The translations under genes were made by a program, and so were the position numbers. Below the pieces are notes generated by a model. That model was given only the letters and a program-made list of their open reading frames with translations. It was not told the DNA's origin and did not search any database. 64,000 nt of DNA, taken from positions 62,001 to 126,000 of the forward strand of contig JAPPHY010000016.1 of NCBI GenBank assembly GCA_028877205.1. The letters run 5' to 3'. Positions 8,207 through 16,056 of this stretch are shown here, one piece after another. The stretch comes from Chloroflexota bacterium (GTDB taxonomy: Bacteria; Chloroflexota; Dehalococcoidia; Lucifugimonadales; UBA2985). The first letter of the stretch is position 1. Each line of letters starts with the position of its first letter.

Positions 8207-10213
8207 CTAGCCTATGAGTGCAAGAACCTCGTTCTTCTTCACCCAACTGCCGGGGGACACCTTGAACTCCTTGACCGTCCCGTCCACCGGCGACGGAAGG
8301 GAGTTCTCCATCTTCATGGCCTCAATCATCAGGACCGGCGAGCCCTTCTTCACCTGCTGACCCACCTCTACGACGTATCGGAGGAGTATGCCCGGCATGG
8401 GAGCAGTGATGGGCGTGCCGTCCGTGGCCGGCGCCGCCTGAGGAGCCGGGGCAGCCGCCGGCTGGGGCGCGACGGGCTGGGGGGCGGGGGCCACCGGCTG
8501 AGCGGCAAAGGGTTGAGGCGCGGGTGCTGCCGTTACCGGCTGCGGCCTTGCGACGGGCGCGACCGCGTACGTCACAGCGCCATGATGGCCGTCGCCGTCG
8601 GCGAGGGGCTCCACCTGCACCTGGTACATCTCGCTGCCTACGTAGACGTTAAACGAGCGGGCTGCGGCCGACGATGGCGCCATTGGCGCGGCAGCAGGGG
8701 CCGCAGCCTCCTTCGAGTCCTTCTCGACAAGCAGTCCAGCACGCGCCTTGGAAACCAGCTCCTCTTCTTCGGCAATCCTCTGCTTGACCTGCTCCAGCGA
8801 CTTTGGCTTGACCTCGTCGGGGATCGGTTCCTGGCCGTACTTCCACTTCAGAAAGCGAAGGCCGGTTGTGGGATAGAGGGCATACGTGAGAACGTCGCCG
8901 ATGTCCTTCGCCAGTCCTTCCGTTTCCTTCGTTGCCTTCTCCAGCTCGGGATCGAGGTAGTCGGCAGCGCGGCCGGTGACGGGCTCCTGGCCCCTCTCAT
9001 AGCCTTCCAACACCGTTCGCGTGACCTCAGGATCGATGGGCATCGGGCTGCGGCCGTAGAGGCCGTAGACGTAGTCTTTGATCTGACCGGAAACCAGCTG
9101 GTAGCGGCCGAACAGCACGTTCTGCACCGCCTGGATGCCGACTATCTGGCTTGTGGGCGTGACAAGGGGAGGCGTACCTAGCTCCTTGCGCAGGCGTGGA
9201 AGCTCCTCGTACACCTCCTCGATCCTGTCCAGCGCGTCGGCCTCCTTGAGCTGCGATACAAGGTTGCTGGCCATGCCGCCAGGTATCTGGTGGCTAAGCA
9301 CGGCCGTGTCGACGATGGAGGAGCGGCTGGTGTCGATGTGGTCGCGGAGCAGCGGCGCGATGGACTCGAAGTAGTCGGCGAGCTTCAGCAGGTGCTGCAG
9401 GTCCAGGCCGGTGTCTCGCTGTGTGCCCTGTAAGGTGACGACCAGCGGTTCGATGGCGGCTTGTGAGGTGCGCATCGCGTAGGGAGACAGGCAGGTATCG
9501 GCTATGTCCAGCCCGGCCTCGGCGGCCTTGAGGATCGTCATTGACGCCATGCCGCTGGTGTAGTGGGTGTGCAGCTGCACCGGGATCGAGATGTTCTCCT
9601 TCAACGCCCTCACAAGGTCGTACGCATCGTAGGGGGCCAGCAGGCCGGCCATGTCCTTGATGCAGAGCGTGTCCGCGCCCATGTCCACCAGGGTCTTGGC
9701 CTTGTTCACGAAGTAGTCCAGGTTGAACACGGGCCCGCCCATGTGAGTCTCCGTAACGGAGTAGCAGATGCAGGCCTGGAAGTGCTTGTCCTTATCCTTG
9801 ATGGCCTTGGCGGCGGTCTCGAAGTTGCGCTCGTCGTTGACGGCGTCGAATACGCGGAACACGTCAATGCCCTCGTCGGCGGCGTGGTGCACGAAGGCCG
9901 TCACCACGTCGTCGGCGTAGTTTCGGTATCCCACTAGGTTCTGGCCGCGGAGCAGCATCTGGAGGGGAGTGTTGGGCATGAGCCGCTTGAGCACGCGCAC
10001 CCGCTCCCACGGGTCTTCGCCGAGGAACCGGGTGGCCACGTCGAACGTGGCGCCTCCCCACACCTCCGCCGACCAGAAGCCCGCGCGATCCATGTCCGCG
10101 GCAATGGGCTCCATATCGGCGGTGCGCATGCGCGTTGCTGCGAGGCTCTGGTGGGCGTCTCGCAGCGTGGTGTCGGTTATCTTCAGTGCGTTGGTGGCAT
10201 AATCAGATATCAT
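8207..10213 (-). CDS. Biotin-containing carboxyltransferase (oxaloacetate decarboxylase alpha / pyruvate carboxylase B / transcarboxylase 5S type)
   Basis: It moves CO2 between a biotin arm and pyruvate/oxaloacetate. I use the ATG at 10213 (MISDYATNALKI...); a TTG six codons upstream is also open. The N-terminal half is an HMGL-like TIM barrel with the metal site (TDTTLRDAHQSL, LHTHYTSGM) and the carbamylated-Lys region IKDMAGL. Next come a PYC/OADA domain and a Pro/Ala-rich flexible linker. The C-terminal biotinyl domain has the lipoyl/biotin Lys in EAMKMEN, about 35 residues from the end. No biotin carboxylase subunit is in the window. The neighbour at 10372 is a CoA-ester carboxyltransferase, so the pair has transcarboxylase composition (see findings). 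Confidence 0.92.
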   Translation of the reverse strand: MISDYATNALKITDTTLRDAHQSLAATRMRTADMEPIAADMDRAGFWSAEVWGGATFDVATRFLGEDPWERVRVLKRLMPNTPLQMLLRGQNLVGYRNYADDVVTAFVHHAADEGIDVFRVFDAVNDERNFETAAKAIKDKDKHFQACICYSVTETHMGGPVFNLDYFVNKAKTLVDMGADTLCIKDMAGLLAPYDAYDLVRALKENISIPVQLHTHYTSGMASMTILKAAEAGLDIADTCLSPYAMRTSQAAIEPLVVTLQGTQRDTGLDLQHLLKLADYFESIAPLLRDHIDTSRSSIVDTAVLSHQIPGGMASNLVSQLKEADALDRIEEVYEELPRLRKELGTPPLVTPTSQIVGIQAVQNVLFGRYQLVSGQIKDYVYGLYGRSPMPIDPEVTRTVLEGYERGQEPVTGRAADYLDPELEKATKETEGLAKDIGDVLTYALYPTTGLRFLKWKYGQEPIPDEVKPKSLEQVKQRIAEEEELVSKARAGLLVEKDSKEAAAPAAAPMAPSSAAARSFNVYVGSEMYQVQVEPLADGDGHHGAVTYAVAPVARPQPVTAAPAPQPFAAQPVAPAPQPVAPQPAAAPAPQAAPATDGTPITAPMPGILLRYVVEVGQQVKKGSPVLMIEAMKMENSLPSPVDGTVKEFKVSPGSWVKKNEVLALIG

Positions 10214-10371
10214 TGCTTCCGTGCGCGCCAAAGCGAGACGCTCTGCTCACTACTGCCGGGGCGTCTCCGCTTAGCCTGAGCTATGGCAGTCCTCTCGATG
10301 GTGATGAGATTTGTAGTCCGGGAGCCTCACATGCCTGGGGTGTTTTCCATCCCTGACGCCCCGTCTCCCAC

Positions 10372-11934
10372 TTACAGGGGTATGCTGCCGTGCTTCTTGG
10401 GCGGCAGCGTTTCCTGCTTGTTCTGGAGCATTGCTAGGGCGTCGATGATCCTGGGACGCGTTTCGGCGGGGTCGATCACATCGTCGATGTAGCCCCGGCC
10501 GGCTGCAACGTACGGATTGGCGAAGCGGTCGTGGTACTCCTCGCTGAGCCGCTCGCGGGTCTCATCCTGGTTCTCGGACTTGCGAATCTCTTCTCGGAAG
10601 ATGACGTTCACCGCGGCATCCGGTCCCATGACGGCGATCTCCGCGGAGGGCCACGCCAGGTTGATGTCGCCCCGCAGGTGCTTGCTGCTCATGACTATGT
10701 ACGCTCCGCCATAGGCTTTGCGAATGAGCACGCTCACCTTGGGGACAGTGGCCTCCGCGTAGGCATAGAGCAGCTTGGCGCCGTGGCGAATGATGCCGCG
10801 GAACTCCTGGTCGGAGCCCGGCAGGAAGCCCGGCACGTCGATGAGCGTGACCAGCGGAATGTTGAAGGCGTCGCAGAATCGCACGAATCGCGAGGCCTTC
10901 GTGGACGCTTCGATGTCAAGCACACCGGCCAGGAACGCGGGCTGCTGGGCCACGATGCCGACCGTCTTGCCGTCCATCCTGCCGTAGCCGATGATCAGGT
11001 TCTGCGCATAGCCCTCCTGGACCTCGAAGAAGTCTCCGTTGTCCACTATCTGACGGATGACTTCCTTCATGTCGTAGGACTTGGATGGGTCTTCAGGCAC
11101 AATAGCCCTAAGCTCCGCGCTGGTCCTGCCCGCCGGGTCCGGCGAGGGAACCGGAGGAGGATCGTCGCCGTTGTTCTGAGGCAGGAACGTCAGCAGCTGG
11201 CGGACCTGCTGAAGGCACTCCTCCTCGGTCTGGCTGGCGAAGTGGGCGACGCCGGTGCGCGTGAAGTGGGTCATCCAGCCGCCCAGCTCCTCGTGGGTGA
11301 CCTCTTCGCCCGTGGCGGCCTTGATGACGTCCGGGCCGGTGATGTACATCTGACCGACACCGTTGACCATGAAGATGAAGTCAGTAAGGGAAGGGGAGTA
11401 CACTGCGCCGCCGGCCGTGGGCCCCATGATCACGGAGATTTGCGGTATGACGCCGGAGAACAGGACGTTGCGGAGTATGATCTCGCCGTAGCCCGCGAGG
11501 CTGGTCACACCCTCCTGGATGCGAGCGCCGCCGGAGTCGTTGAGACCAACGATGGGAGCGCCGTTCTTGGCGGCCAGGTCCATCACCTTGGATATCTTCT
11601 CGCCCACAACCTCGGAAACGGAGCCTCCGAGCACGGTGAAGTCCTGCGAGAACACGAACGTGAGACGGCCGTTCACGCGCCCGTAGCCTGTTACGACGGC
11701 GTCTCCCAGGTAGTGACGCTCCGCCAGGCCCAGGTCTGTCGAGCGATGCGTGACGAACGGGTCCAGCTCGCGGAATGTGCCTTCGTCCAGGAGCGCGTCG
11801 ATTCGCTCCCTGGCGGTCAGCTTGCCCTTGGCGTGCTGCTGATCGATACGAGTCTGGCCTCCTCCAAGAGAAGACTCTTCCCGTAGCTTGTTGAGCTCTT
11901 CCAACCTTTCGGAAGCCGCTTTTATGAATGCCAT
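10372..11934 (-). CDS. Acyl-CoA carboxyltransferase (propionyl/methylmalonyl-CoA type, 12S-like)
   Basis: This 520-residue protein has two crotonase-like carboxyltransferase domains, as in propionyl-CoA carboxylase beta, methylmalonyl-CoA decarboxylase alpha and the transcarboxylase 12S subunit. Visible motifs are the start LTARERIDALLDEGTF, the oxyanion loops SGGARIQEGV and MGPTAGGAVYSP, the second-half DVPGFLPG with RHGAKLLYAYAEA, and RKAYGGAYIVM. It is the first gene of the central-carbon block, with a promoter at 12001-12009. The next gene downstream, 158 bases away, supplies a biotin carrier. Confidence 0.93.
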   Translation of the reverse strand: MAFIKAASERLEELNKLREESSLGGGQTRIDQQHAKGKLTARERIDALLDEGTFRELDPFVTHRSTDLGLAERHYLGDAVVTGYGRVNGRLTFVFSQDFTVLGGSVSEVVGEKISKVMDLAAKNGAPIVGLNDSGGARIQEGVTSLAGYGEIILRNVLFSGVIPQISVIMGPTAGGAVYSPSLTDFIFMVNGVGQMYITGPDVIKAATGEEVTHEELGGWMTHFTRTGVAHFASQTEEECLQQVRQLLTFLPQNNGDDPPPVPSPDPAGRTSAELRAIVPEDPSKSYDMKEVIRQIVDNGDFFEVQEGYAQNLIIGYGRMDGKTVGIVAQQPAFLAGVLDIEASTKASRFVRFCDAFNIPLVTLIDVPGFLPGSDQEFRGIIRHGAKLLYAYAEATVPKVSVLIRKAYGGAYIVMSSKHLRGDINLAWPSAEIAVMGPDAAVNVIFREEIRKSENQDETRERLSEEYHDRFANPYVAAGRGYIDDVIDPAETRPRIIDALAMLQNKQETLPPKKHGSIPL

Positions 11935-12000
11935 CTACCTTTTCCGCATCCTTTCGTAGGAATTAGTCAGGATTGTGATGCTCTGAACCTTGCGCGCGTT

Positions 12001-12009
12001 ATCCTATCA
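12001..12009 (-). promoter_or_regulatory. Extended -10 of the carboxyltransferase/TCA block
   Basis: The minus strand reads TGATAGGAT (TG-n-TAGGAT). It would start transcription about 11,994, roughly 60 bases before the ATG at 11934. No convincing -35 is seen. Confidence 0.45.
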
Positions 12010-12084
12010 GATATTCCTGTACCTTGCAATGCCAGTCTCAGCCTTTTGGCCTGCTTTCCGACGCCTAGCCGGGTAGTGCTCGCC

Positions 12085-12113
12085 TTGAATGGCTGTTGTG
12101 CCTATGGTATTCT
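12085..12113 (+). promoter_or_regulatory. tRNA-Pro promoter
   Basis: TTGAAT, a 17-base spacer ending TGg, then TATTCT. The predicted start, about 12,120, lies just ahead of the mature tRNA 5' end at 12123. Confidence 0.7.
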
Positions 12114-12122
12114 ACCGTCGGA

Positions 12123-12199
12123 CGGGGTGTGGCGCAGCCCGGGAGCGCACTTGCATGGGGTGCAAGGGGCCGTCGGTTCAAATCCGACCACCCCGACCA
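12123..12199 (+). tRNA. tRNA-Pro (anticodon GGG)
   Basis: A full cloverleaf folds. The acceptor stem is CGGGGTG/CACCCCG. The D arm is GCGC/GCGC. The anticodon stem CTTGC/GCAAG encloses the loop ATGGGGT, giving anticodon GGG. The variable loop has 5 bases, and the T arm is GTCGG/CCGAC with loop TTCAAAT. The discriminator is A and CCA is encoded. It reads CCC/CCU proline codons. Confidence 0.97.
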
Positions 12200-12303
12200 G
12201 TCGATTCGAGACCCCGCAGGGGAACCTGCCCACGCTAACGCGCACTCCGCCTTGATTCGCGCCCGCGCAGCTCGCGGCGCACACGCAAGCTTCCGAGCAG
12301 GAC

Positions 12304-13761
12304 GTGCCCTTGCGCCAGGATAGCGGCAGCAGCACACACTCCCCGGCCCGCTGGTCGACCGTTGGACTGGTCGCGCTGGCGGTATTCTTCACAGCCCTCG
12401 ACCAGACCGTGGTTGCGACCGTGCTGCCCCACGTCATGGTCGACCTGCGGATCCCCGTCTCGGAGCTGGACCAGGCCTCCTGGATCATCACCGGATACCT
12501 GGTTGGCTACACGGTCGTCATACCCCTAGCTGCCCGCCTGGCCGACGCCCACGGCCATGCCATTCTCTTCCGCCTCTCGCTGGTGCTGTTCGGGGTGGCT
12601 TCGGTTGCGGTTGCGCTTTCGCCCGAATTGCCGTGGCTGGTGGGCTCCCGCGTCGTGCAGGCGGCCGGAGGAGGCGCGACGATCCCGATAGGCCTGGCGC
12701 TGGCGACGCAGGCCGTGCCTGTCCACAGACGCGCGATCGCGGTGGGCATAGTCGGCGCCGCTGCGGAGATGGGCGTGGTGCTCGGGCCGCTGTACGGCGG
12801 AGTGATCACCGAGGCCTGGGGCTGGCGATGGCTATTCTGGCTGGACGTGCCGCAGGCCTTGATCATCCTGGTTGCGCTCACCAACCTGCCGAAGACGTGG
12901 AGCCGGGGCGTCAAGGTCGACTATGCGGGCGGCCTGCTGCTGGCGGTCGCCCTGACGCTTACGGTCGTTGCCCTCTCGCGGCGCGACCTGTTCGACGGCT
13001 CCTCCGCGATGCCATACGCGCTTGGAGCGGCGGCCGCGTTGGTGCTCGTCGCACTGGTGTGGCTGGAGAGGCGAAAGGAGCAGCCGCTTCTGTCGCCGGA
13101 CTTCTTCCGCTCCCGGTCGGTGCTGGCGACCCTGTCGGCCAAGCTGCTCATGGGGGCGTCCCTCATCATCGCGATGGTGACGGTACCCCTCATGGCGAAC
13201 ACGGTTCTTGAGCGCAGCTCACTTGAAGGAGGGCTGATGCTCATGCGCCTCACCAGCACGGTGCCTGTGGGCGCGCTGCTCGGCGGTTACCTCGCCTACA
13301 GGCTGGGGCACCGGGCCGTATCGGCGCTGGGGCTGGCGATTGCGGCTACTGGCCTGTTCCTCATGAGCGGCTGGCTGCCGGACGACGGCGATACGATGCT
13401 GACGATGCACCTGCTGCTGGCCGGCTTCGGCTTCGGGCTGGTGATCGCGCCGCTGTTCGTGGCCGCGATGGACGAATGCCCCGACGACTACCAGGCGACT
13501 GCCGCCTCTATGGTGACGGTTGCCCGCATGGTGGGCATGGCGATGGGCCTGGCGGCTCTGAGCGCGTGGGGCATGGACCGGTTCCTGCTGATCGCCGCCG
13601 AGCTGCCTTCGGCGCTCTCGCCGGACTACGGCGACCTGCTGGCGGACGCCTCGATCACGCTGTTCCAGGACTTCTTCCGAGTGTCGGCGTGGCTGTGCGT
13701 GATCGGGCTGGCGCCGGTCGCGGCGATGGGTGGGGGGAGGCGGCGTGGCGCGCGAGAGTAG
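12304..13761 (+). CDS. MFS transporter, DHA2 (EmrB/QacA-like) drug-export family
   Basis: This is an inner-membrane, proton-coupled exporter. The 485 residues start with GTG. Hydrophobic segments along the whole length suggest the 14-helix DHA2 group. TM1 carries ALDQTVVATVLPHVM, the family's motif D1-like signature, followed by WIITGYLVGY and the motif A-like loop RLADAHGHA. Motif C-like GxxxGPxxGG occurs as GVVLGPLYGG. It lies 105 bases after the tRNA, possibly transcribed with it. The substrate is unknown. Confidence 0.88.
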   Translation: MPLRQDSGSSTHSPARWSTVGLVALAVFFTALDQTVVATVLPHVMVDLRIPVSELDQASWIITGYLVGYTVVIPLAARLADAHGHAILFRLSLVLFGVASVAVALSPELPWLVGSRVVQAAGGGATIPIGLALATQAVPVHRRAIAVGIVGAAAEMGVVLGPLYGGVITEAWGWRWLFWLDVPQALIILVALTNLPKTWSRGVKVDYAGGLLLAVALTLTVVALSRRDLFDGSSAMPYALGAAAALVLVALVWLERRKEQPLLSPDFFRSRSVLATLSAKLLMGASLIIAMVTVPLMANTVLERSSLEGGLMLMRLTSTVPVGALLGGYLAYRLGHRAVSALGLAIAATGLFLMSGWLPDDGDTMLTMHLLLAGFGFGLVIAPLFVAAMDECPDDYQATAASMVTVARMVGMAMGLAALSAWGMDRFLLIAAELPSALSPDYGDLLADASITLFQDFFRVSAWLCVIGLAPVAAMGGGRRRGARE

Positions 13762-13763
13762 AG

Positions 13764-14094
13764 CGTGGCGGTCTTGGGCAGCGTTGGGCTGGTCGGCCTG
13801 TTCGAGCGGATTCTTCAGGCGCCGCAGCTCTGGGTGCGATGGCTCGCCGATTCGTCGTACTGGATATAAATCATGCACCTGCCGGCTGTGGCCTTGCTGA
13901 CGTTCTACCTGGCTCATCTCGACCGGCAGGGCTTGCTTGAGAGTCTGACCGGCTTCAGCTGGAGCGCGGAGGCCAAGTTCCTTGTGGCGTGCGCCGCAAC
14001 GGGAGCGTTGGGCATAGTGACATGTCGATACCTGGTCAGGTACACGCCCCTCGGCACCCTGTTGAACGGGAAGAGGACGAAGGCGCAAGGGTAG
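13764..14094 (+). pseudogene. Broken C-terminal remnant of an acyltransferase-3/OpgC-like membrane protein
   Basis: Starting just after the MFS stop, and in the same frame, the translation reads like the end of an acyltransferase family 3 protein: WVRWLADSSYWI, a stop (TAA at 13867), then IMHLPAVALLTFYLAHLDR, a further membrane helix, and the family's usual ending LVRYTPLGTLLNGKR. The intact family normally has SYWIY followed by a His-Leu-Pro segment, so the TAA replaces an expected Tyr codon (TAT or TAC). The first ~250 residues are missing. An open segment from the ATG at 13873 (73 codons) could still be translated. The family call rests on my recognition of the C-terminal motif. Confidence 0.6.
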
Positions 14095-14107
14095 AAAACC
14101 CCCGCCC

Positions 14108-15094
14108 CTATTCCTCCGGCTCGGGGTGAAGGTGGCAGGCGGTCATGTGTCCCGGCTTCACCTCGATTAGTGGCGGGTCGACCACCTCGCACGTGCCGGC
14201 GATCGCAAAGGGGCACCGTGGGTGGAAGCGGCAGCCTGCCGGCGGCTCCGTGGGGCTTGGCGGCTCGCCCGGTATGACGGGGCGCTGCCGCAGCCGGTTG
14301 GAGGCGTCAGGCTCCGGGATGGCGCGAATCAGCGCCTCAGTGTAGGGGTGCAACGGCTCGTCGATGACTTGACCTGCGGGGCCGCTCTCCACGACGCGGC
14401 CTGCGTACATCACCGCAATCCGGTCCGAGAAGTGGCGCGCAGTCGCAATGTCGTGCGTGATGTACAGGAAGCCGATACCGTAGGTGCGCTGCAGCTCCAG
14501 CATCAGGTACAGTATCTCGGCGCGGCTGGAGGCGTCGATCATCGACACCGGCTCGTCAGCCAGGATGAAGTCGGGCCGCAGGATGAGCGCTCTTGCGATT
14601 CCCACGCGCTGCCTGAGGCCGCCGGAGAGCATGTGTGGAAACTTGGTTGCCATCTCCTCCGGTGGCGACATGCGCACGTCGCGCAGAGCGTCGTGGATCA
14701 TCTCCACGCGTTCTCCGTGCGTGCCCACGCCGTGAATTACGAGAGGCTCCTCCAGAATCTGCGCCACGCTCATGAAGCCGTCCAGGCTGGAGTACGGGTC
14801 CTGGAAGACGCCCTGCGCTCTCCGCCTGAACGCGCCCAGCCCGGAGTCCGACAGGTTCGTCACGTCCTCGCCGCGGAAGTGTATGCTACCGCCCGTGGGC
14901 CTGATGAGCCTGAGCGCGGCTCTACCGAGCGTAGTCTTGCCGCTGCCGGACTCGCCCACGATCGCAAGCGTCTCGCCTGACTGAACTTCCAGCGACACGC
15001 CGTCCAGGGCCTTCACAGCCACGGAGCCGATCAGCCCCTTCCGCGCCTGGTAGTAGACCTTCAGGTCCTCGACTCTGAGAAGTTCGGCGTTCAT
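14108..15094 (-). CDS. ABC transporter ATPase, oligopeptide/dipeptide type (OppF/DppF-like)
   Basis: This is one of two ATPases energising the importer encoded at 16053-21206. I take the ATG at 15094 (MNAELLRVEDLKVYY), which overlaps the previous stop by one base (TAATG) and gives 328 residues; the frame is open further upstream only by chance. Walker A is GESGSGKTT, the signature is LSGGLRQRVGIARAL, Walker B is ILADEP, and the H-loop is ITHD. The C-terminal Opp domain has the cysteine cluster CRFHPRCPFA...C that is typical of OppD/F. Confidence 0.94.
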   Translation of the reverse strand: MNAELLRVEDLKVYYQARKGLIGSVAVKALDGVSLEVQSGETLAIVGESGSGKTTLGRAALRLIRPTGGSIHFRGEDVTNLSDSGLGAFRRRAQGVFQDPYSSLDGFMSVAQILEEPLVIHGVGTHGERVEMIHDALRDVRMSPPEEMATKFPHMLSGGLRQRVGIARALILRPDFILADEPVSMIDASSRAEILYLMLELQRTYGIGFLYITHDIATARHFSDRIAVMYAGRVVESGPAGQVIDEPLHPYTEALIRAIPEPDASNRLRQRPVIPGEPPSPTEPPAGCRFHPRCPFAIAGTCEVVDPPLIEVKPGHMTACHLHPEPEE

Positions 15095-16056
15095 TACTTC
15101 TCCGTGGCCAGGAGCCAGCAGCGGGCCTCGTGCCCCTCGCGCGCTGCTGCCAGCGGTGGATCGTCTCGGTCGCACGGCTCGAAGACATATGGGCAGCGAG
15201 GGTGGAACCGGCAGCCCGAAGGCGGGCCGGTCAGGTCGGGAGGCGCGCCTGGGATGAACTGCGGTGGCTCGTCCGCGGCCAGCCGCGGAATGCTGCCGAG
15301 GAGTAGCTGCGTGTACGGATGACTCGGCTGCGTGAGGGCGTCGTCCGCGCTGCCAATCTCCACCATCTGGCCGGCGTACACCACCGCGATGCGGTCGCAG
15401 AGGTCGCTTGCCAGGGCAATGTCGTGCGTGATGAAGATGAAGGAGATGCCCAGGTCGCGCTTGAGGTCCTTCAGCAGATTCATCATCTGCGCCTGTATGC
15501 TGACGTCCAGCGCAGACGTGGGCTCGTCCAGCACCACCAGCGCAGGGTCGAGCACCAGCGACATGGCGATCATCACGCGCTGCTTCATGCCGCCGCTCAG
15601 CTCGTGTGGGTAGCGGTCGGCCACCTCTCGCGGCAGGCGCACGAGGTCGAAGAGGCTCAGCACCCTTTCGCGCGCCTGAGCCTTCCGGGCGCCATTCTCG
15701 AGCATCAGCGGTTCCGCCACCTGGTGCCCCACGCGCAGCACTGGGTTGAGCGAGTTCTGCGCGCCCTGGAAGACCATCGACAGCTTGCGCCACCTGACCT
15801 GCCGGCGGAACTCGTCGTCGCTGAGGGCCATGACCTCCTGGCCGTCCAGCATCACGCTGCCGCCGTAGCCTGTGGCGTTGGAGGGCAGCAGGCGCATGAG
15901 GGCTAGGGAGAGGCTGGTCTTGCCGGAGCCGGACTCGCCAACGACGCCGAGGGCCTGCCCGCGCTCCAGCCGGAACGAGACACCGTCCACAGCGCGCACC
16001 GGGTCCTCGCGCGTGGCGTAGTGTAGCGTCAGGTCGGTGACTTCCAGCAGGCTCAC
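15094..16056 (-). CDS. ABC transporter ATPase, oligopeptide/dipeptide type (OppD/DppD-like)
   Basis: This is the second ATPase of the importer. The GTG at 16056 (VSLLEVTDLTLHY) overlaps the permease stop as GTGA and gives 320 residues. Walker A is GESGSGKTS, the signature LSGGMKQRVMIAMSL, Walker B VVLDEPTSALD. The C-terminal CRFHPRCPYVFEPC supplies the oligopeptide-type cysteine cluster. It is translationally coupled on both sides. Confidence 0.94.
   Translation of the reverse strand: MSLLEVTDLTLHYATREDPVRAVDGVSFRLERGQALGVVGESGSGKTSLSLALMRLLPSNATGYGGSVMLDGQEVMALSDDEFRRQVRWRKLSMVFQGAQNSLNPVLRVGHQVAEPLMLENGARKAQARERVLSLFDLVRLPREVADRYPHELSGGMKQRVMIAMSLVLDPALVVLDEPTSALDVSIQAQMMNLLKDLKRDLGISFIFITHDIALASDLCDRIAVVYAGQMVEIGSADDALTQPSHPYTQLLLGSIPRLAADEPPQFIPGAPPDLTGPPSGCRFHPRCPYVFEPCDRDDPPLAAAREGHEARCWLLATEK

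Noticed and set aside
7073-9181. 702-codon open frame on the plus strand
   Set aside because: It lies antisense to icd and the biotin carboxyltransferase. High-GC genes commonly leave the opposite frame open. The translation is low-complexity (His/Val/Gly-rich) and without motifs.
13867-13869. Recoded stop codon in the acyltransferase remnant
   Set aside because: The codon is TAA, which is neither the Sec (TGA) nor the Pyl (TAG) codon. The gene also lacks its N-terminal two thirds, so decay is the simpler reading.
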